NCBI RefSeq assembly: GCF_016863195.1
Contig: NZ_BOOK01000010.1
Location: forward strand, 186,001-250,000
Origin: Paraplanobispora takensis
GTDB taxonomy: Bacteria; Actinomycetota; Actinomycetes; Streptosporangiales; Streptosporangiaceae
DNA: 64,000 bases
Direction: 5' to 3'
In this document: positions 61,348-64,000 of the stretch, one piece after another
Numbering within the stretch: the first letter of the stretch is position 1
How the letters are laid out: each line of letters begins with the position of its first letter
The notes under the pieces: generated by a model
Seen by the model: only the letters and a program-made list of their open reading frames with translations
Database searches by the model: none
What the model was told of the DNA's origin: nothing
Program-made: the position numbers and the translations under genes

Positions 61348-63327
61348 TCAGCCCCAGATCTTCATGAGTTCTCTCGCCTGCTCGTTGCTTTGGAAGCGGG
61401 AAGAGTACTCGATCTTTTTGTCCAGCCTGTCGTCGCTGTCCATCCAGCGCTCGTAAGGTGTCAGATTCTCACTGAGAATCTGCTCCCAACGCTTATTTTT
61501 ACCTGCGGCCTCGCGTCTGGCCTCGGCGACGAGCTCGTCATAGGTCTTGAGGTCACCGGTTTTCTCGCTGATGAGTTCCGCAGGTATGTCCGCGGTTGGA
61601 TAGCCGGCGCTGTGGAGCAGATGGGCCAGGTCATACTTCTGACGTAGGACGAAGTCCGACCGGGCGGCCGTGAGCTCCTCGACCCGCGTCTCGAAGCTGT
61701 CGGCCCAGCCGTCGAGGAAGGAACTGACTCCGTAGGCCTTGGCGATCTCCCAACCCACTTGGGCCAACGGGTCGGCGAGGGGAATGCCGTCGATCCCGAG
61801 TGACGCACTGTTCTTGATGACGTCGCGGATCAGGTCGTCCGTGGCATCCTTATCGCCCCGTACTTCCAGTGCCGCCTTGAACTCGAGACCGCCGATGTCA
61901 CCGAACATCCTCGCTGCGTCCTCGAAGTGTCTGGTTGTTCCCTGGGCGTCGAGGCGGGCTGCGGTGGTCAGGGTGTCGTAGCGGAAGCGGGCCATGGTGG
62001 TGTCGAAGTCGTCGGTCAGGCGTTTGTCTCCGGCGAAGGTCCGCAGGAAGCCGAACGTGTCGCGGGGGCTGAGGTAGAAGGCGGGGGTCACGCCGGGGAC
62101 GGCGATCCAGTTGTCGGGGAGGTCCATGCCGGAGGTGCGGTAGACCGCCTTGTCGAAGCGGCCGCCCGAGGCGAGTTCGTGGACGTACGACTTCGCGATC
62201 GTGCTCATGGAGCCCCGGGCCGCCTCCGGCAGTTTCTCGCCGAGGGAGCCCGCCGCCAGGATCGTGTCCAGTGCGAAGGCCGCGGCGGCCGGGCGGTGAT
62301 CGCCCGGGCGTTCGGTCGTGACGCCGGTGCCGGCCTCCACGGCCCGGCCGAAGGCGGCGGCGACGTCGTCTCCGGTGTCGATCGTCAGGGCGTAGTCCAG
62401 GATCTGCTTCATCTTGTCGGCCCGGCCGAGCCTGACGTCGGCCCCGCCCATCTTCGTGAACGCCTCCCGCGCGGCCGTCCCGTCCCCGGCGAGCAGTCCC
62501 AGGCCCAGCGCCACCAGGTCGGGGGAGAGGTCGTAGGCCCTCGTCTCGACGGGCCCGGCGGCCCGCCAGTCCTGCCGGGGCGCCCCGGTGAACCCGTCCA
62601 GCGCCAGGGACCGGGCCGCCGCGCTGCGGACGGCCGCGGGGAGGCTCACGCCCTGCAGCAGGGCGAGCCGGTTCCACGCGGTGGCCCTGTCTGCTGGTTT
62701 CAGCAGGTCGTTCCTGACCTCGGCGAAGGCGGGGACGGCAGGGGGAGCGCTCAGGGCGGCGCCGAGGGCCCTGCCGAAGGCCGACAGGTCGGCCTTGGCG
62801 GTCTGGCTGCCCGTGCGGGCGATCCGGGTGGCCAGCGAGTCGCGGACATGCGGGGGCAGCAGGGCGAAGAAGGCCGCGGCGGCCTGGGGGTGGCCGGCCA
62901 GCCGGGCGACCTCGTCGGCGTGCTCGTGGATGAGCCCCGCCTGCAGTTCGCCGCTGAAGTTCACGAAGATGTCGTGGCCGTACATCCGGGCCAGGCCCCG
63001 GGCGGTCTCGAAGGACTCCAGATCGCCGGGGAGGCTGACGAACGCCCGGTCGTCCCCGCCGTTCAGGGCCTGGATCAGGTCGGCCCGGTCGCGGAGCGCG
63101 GAGACCTGGCCGCGGCCCCACTCGGCGATCTCGGAGATCTCCCGCAGCGCCGCGGTGCCGACCCCGTTCGCGCCGAGCCTGCGTTCGAACTCGGCGCAGA
63201 AGGCGGTCAGCCCGGCGGAGGCGTCCCGCAGGTCCGCGGCCATCCGGCTCATCTCACCGGGGTCGATGCCGCAGAACTCGTCGGTCGGCGCCACGGTGAG
63301 GACCTCCTTCGACGGTCGCGTGCTCAC
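61348..63327 (-). CDS. ESX/WXG100-associated large protein, possible polymorphic effector
   Basis: A 659-residue helical protein. The N-terminal about 90 residues (GIDPGEMSRMAADLRDASAGLTAFCAEFERRLGANG) resemble WXG/LXG-like secretion domains, and residues 90-455 are helical with no recognised motif. From about residue 455 (61960) the DNA has clearly lower GC, and the last 200 residues are Lys/Asp-rich (DYLVAEARREAAGKNKRWEQ-like, ending ELMKIWG). The GTG at 63327 overlaps the stop of the small WXG100-like gene as GTGA, so the two are coupled. A type VII substrate with an exchanged C-terminal module fits; no catalytic toxin motif is visible. Confidence 0.7.
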   Translation of the reverse strand: MSTRPSKEVLTVAPTDEFCGIDPGEMSRMAADLRDASAGLTAFCAEFERRLGANGVGTAALREISEIAEWGRGQVSALRDRADLIQALNGGDDRAFVSLPGDLESFETARGLARMYGHDIFVNFSGELQAGLIHEHADEVARLAGHPQAAAAFFALLPPHVRDSLATRIARTGSQTAKADLSAFGRALGAALSAPPAVPAFAEVRNDLLKPADRATAWNRLALLQGVSLPAAVRSAAARSLALDGFTGAPRQDWRAAGPVETRAYDLSPDLVALGLGLLAGDGTAAREAFTKMGGADVRLGRADKMKQILDYALTIDTGDDVAAAFGRAVEAGTGVTTERPGDHRPAAAAFALDTILAAGSLGEKLPEAARGSMSTIAKSYVHELASGGRFDKAVYRTSGMDLPDNWIAVPGVTPAFYLSPRDTFGFLRTFAGDKRLTDDFDTTMARFRYDTLTTAARLDAQGTTRHFEDAARMFGDIGGLEFKAALEVRGDKDATDDLIRDVIKNSASLGIDGIPLADPLAQVGWEIAKAYGVSSFLDGWADSFETRVEELTAARSDFVLRQKYDLAHLLHSAGYPTADIPAELISEKTGDLKTYDELVAEARREAAGKNKRWEQILSENLTPYERWMDSDDRLDKKIEYSSRFQSNEQARELMKIWG

Positions 63328-63632
63328 AGACGCCCGGCCAGCTCCCGCCGCGCGGCGTCGGCCTGGGCCCGGGTCACCAGGGGAGGGTGGCGGCGCAGTT
63401 CGTCCTCGACGGCGTCCACCACCCGCTGCGCCAGGCGGGCCAGCCGGCGGTGCCGGTCGTCCGCCTGCTCCGTCCACGCGGTGGCCGCGGGGCCCGTCCA
63501 CACCTTCCCCGACTGCATCGCCTGGACGACGCGCCGGTAGGCCGTGCGGACCTCGGCCGCCCGCTGCTCGGCCTCCGCCAGGAGTTCCCGCAGTCGCAGA
63601 TGGCGCGGGTTGGGCACCATCGGCTCGGTCAT
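63324..63632 (-). CDS. Small WXG100-like protein
   Basis: A 102-residue helical hairpin protein: RLRELLAEAEQRAAEVRTAYRRVVQAMQSG, the turn VWTGPAATAWTEQA with a W-x-G motif, then RLARLAQRVVDAVEDELRRHPPLV. This is the EsxA/EsxB layout of type VII secretion substrates. The C-terminal YxxxD/E export motif is not obvious. The start is ATG 63632 with GGAGG 5-6 nt upstream. Stop overlaps the next gene by 4 nt (GTGA). No EccC/EccD secretion machinery lies in the window. Confidence 0.75.
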   Translation of the reverse strand: MTEPMVPNPRHLRLRELLAEAEQRAAEVRTAYRRVVQAMQSGKVWTGPAATAWTEQADDRHRRLARLAQRVVDAVEDELRRHPPLVTRAQADAARRELAGRL

Positions 63633-63824
63633 GGCGGCCTCCGCTCCCTCCCGGACCCCCTGCTCGGAGAAAACACCACCCGACACGCTAGACATGGCAG
63701 GTCACGCCGACAAGGGCAACGGCTTCAGAGCATCCGCCGACGAGGCGGTATCGGCGGAGACGGGCGATATCGCCTCGCGAAACGGGCCCAGAGGGCTCGC
63801 GGAAGAAGGGATCGGCGGCGGGAC

Positions 63825-64000
63825 TCAGGAGACCTCGGCGACCAGCCGCTTGCGGAACACCCAGTAGGACCAGGCCTGGTAGCCCAGCACGAACGGCAGC
63901 GCGATCAGGCCGATCCAGGTGAGCATGCCCAGCGTGTACGGTCCCGAGGCGGCCTCGGCGACGGTGAGGCCGGGTAGCGGCGCGGGCCACAGGGCGCCGA
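63825..64000 (-). CDS. cydB: Cytochrome bd oxidase subunit II, C-terminal fragment
   Basis: Only the last 58 residues are in the window; the gene continues to the right. They read ...[26 protein letters not shown] followed by RKRLVAEVS, the typical final membrane helix and basic tail of CydB, the quinol oxidase subunit of the membrane. cydA and cydCD would be expected beyond the window edge. The stop is TGA at 63825-63827 (minus strand). The 190-nt gap to the WXG100-like gene holds no supported feature. Confidence 0.9.
   Translation of the reverse strand, partial: GALWPAPLPGLTVAEAASGPYTLGMLTWIGLIALPFVLGYQAWSYWVFRKRLVAEVS

Noticed and set aside
60990-61960. Insertion sequence or prophage remnant
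   Set aside because: The low-GC block lies inside two intact genes and shows no transposase, integrase, terminal repeats or att site.

Overview
The window is very GC-rich chromosomal DNA from an actinomycete. Gene content (WhiB, DmdR-type iron box, class F sortase, SigE-family ECF sigma factor, DUF1707, PknB-like kinases, coproheme decarboxylase) and protein style suggest the Streptosporangiales (Streptosporangium/Nonomuraea/Planomonospora type). The assignment is by resemblance, not by a search. I see no rRNA, tRNA, IS element, integrase or CRISPR array. Almost all of the window reads as core or niche metabolism; only the right end (about 60.9-62.0 kb) looks compositionally foreign.

Layout. 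0-5.8 kb: end of hemQ, a membrane-anchored unknown, msrB, a sortase substrate with its class F sortase, a TetR regulator, and a secreted GH64 beta-1,3-glucanase behind two identical palindromic operators. 5.8-16 kb: an aldehyde dehydrogenase/fused acyl-CoA dehydrogenase pair, small membrane proteins, a RibD-like reductase, glgX, an OsmC protein, and an ankyrin/HEAT protein. 16-18.2 kb: a DUF1707 protein and an ECF sigma factor overlapping a membrane partner gene. 18.2-21.8 kb: an assimilatory sulfite operon (sir, a 48-aa zinc ribbon, cysH, sirohydrochlorin chelatase) in which every gene overlaps the next by 4 nt, preceded by a leaderless cysteine leader peptide and an attenuator-like stem. 22-26 kb: a YihY protein, then glyA under a ZTP (pfl) riboswitch, then rsgA behind a 17-codon leader ORF with mutually exclusive hairpins. 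26-34.5 kb: phosphoribosyltransferase, whiB, an iron-box-controlled sucrase/ferredoxin-like protein, glpD-tetR divergent from an alkyl-DHAP-synthase-like flavoprotein, a small conserved protein, and an alcohol dehydrogenase/thioesterase pair. 34.6-43.2 kb: two receptor-like Ser/Thr kinases, a metallophosphoesterase, a PolI-like polymerase, and an MFS transporter with an operator over its start codon.

43.3-54.7 kb is the most interesting region. Homologues of E. coli FdrA, YlbE and YlbF (AllF, AllG, AllH: oxamate carbamoyltransferase of allantoin degradation) form a coupled three-gene operon, divergent from a PucR regulator. PucR is followed by an S4 protein, a nucleobase permease (NCS2) and a complete molybdenum hydroxylase (FAD, 2Fe-2S and Mo subunits). 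Together these suggest a nucleobase uptake and catabolism island ending in carbamoyl phosphate. No carbamate kinase or ring-opening enzyme lies in the window, so the substrate is open.

54.7-64 kb: a secreted protein of unknown function, a stand-alone DMSO-reductase-family enzyme with an inverted repeat before its start, an orphan histidine kinase, an MFS exporter, a lipoprotein, a WXG100-like gene coupled to a 659-aa ESX-type protein whose 3' end is low in GC, and the 3' end of cydB.
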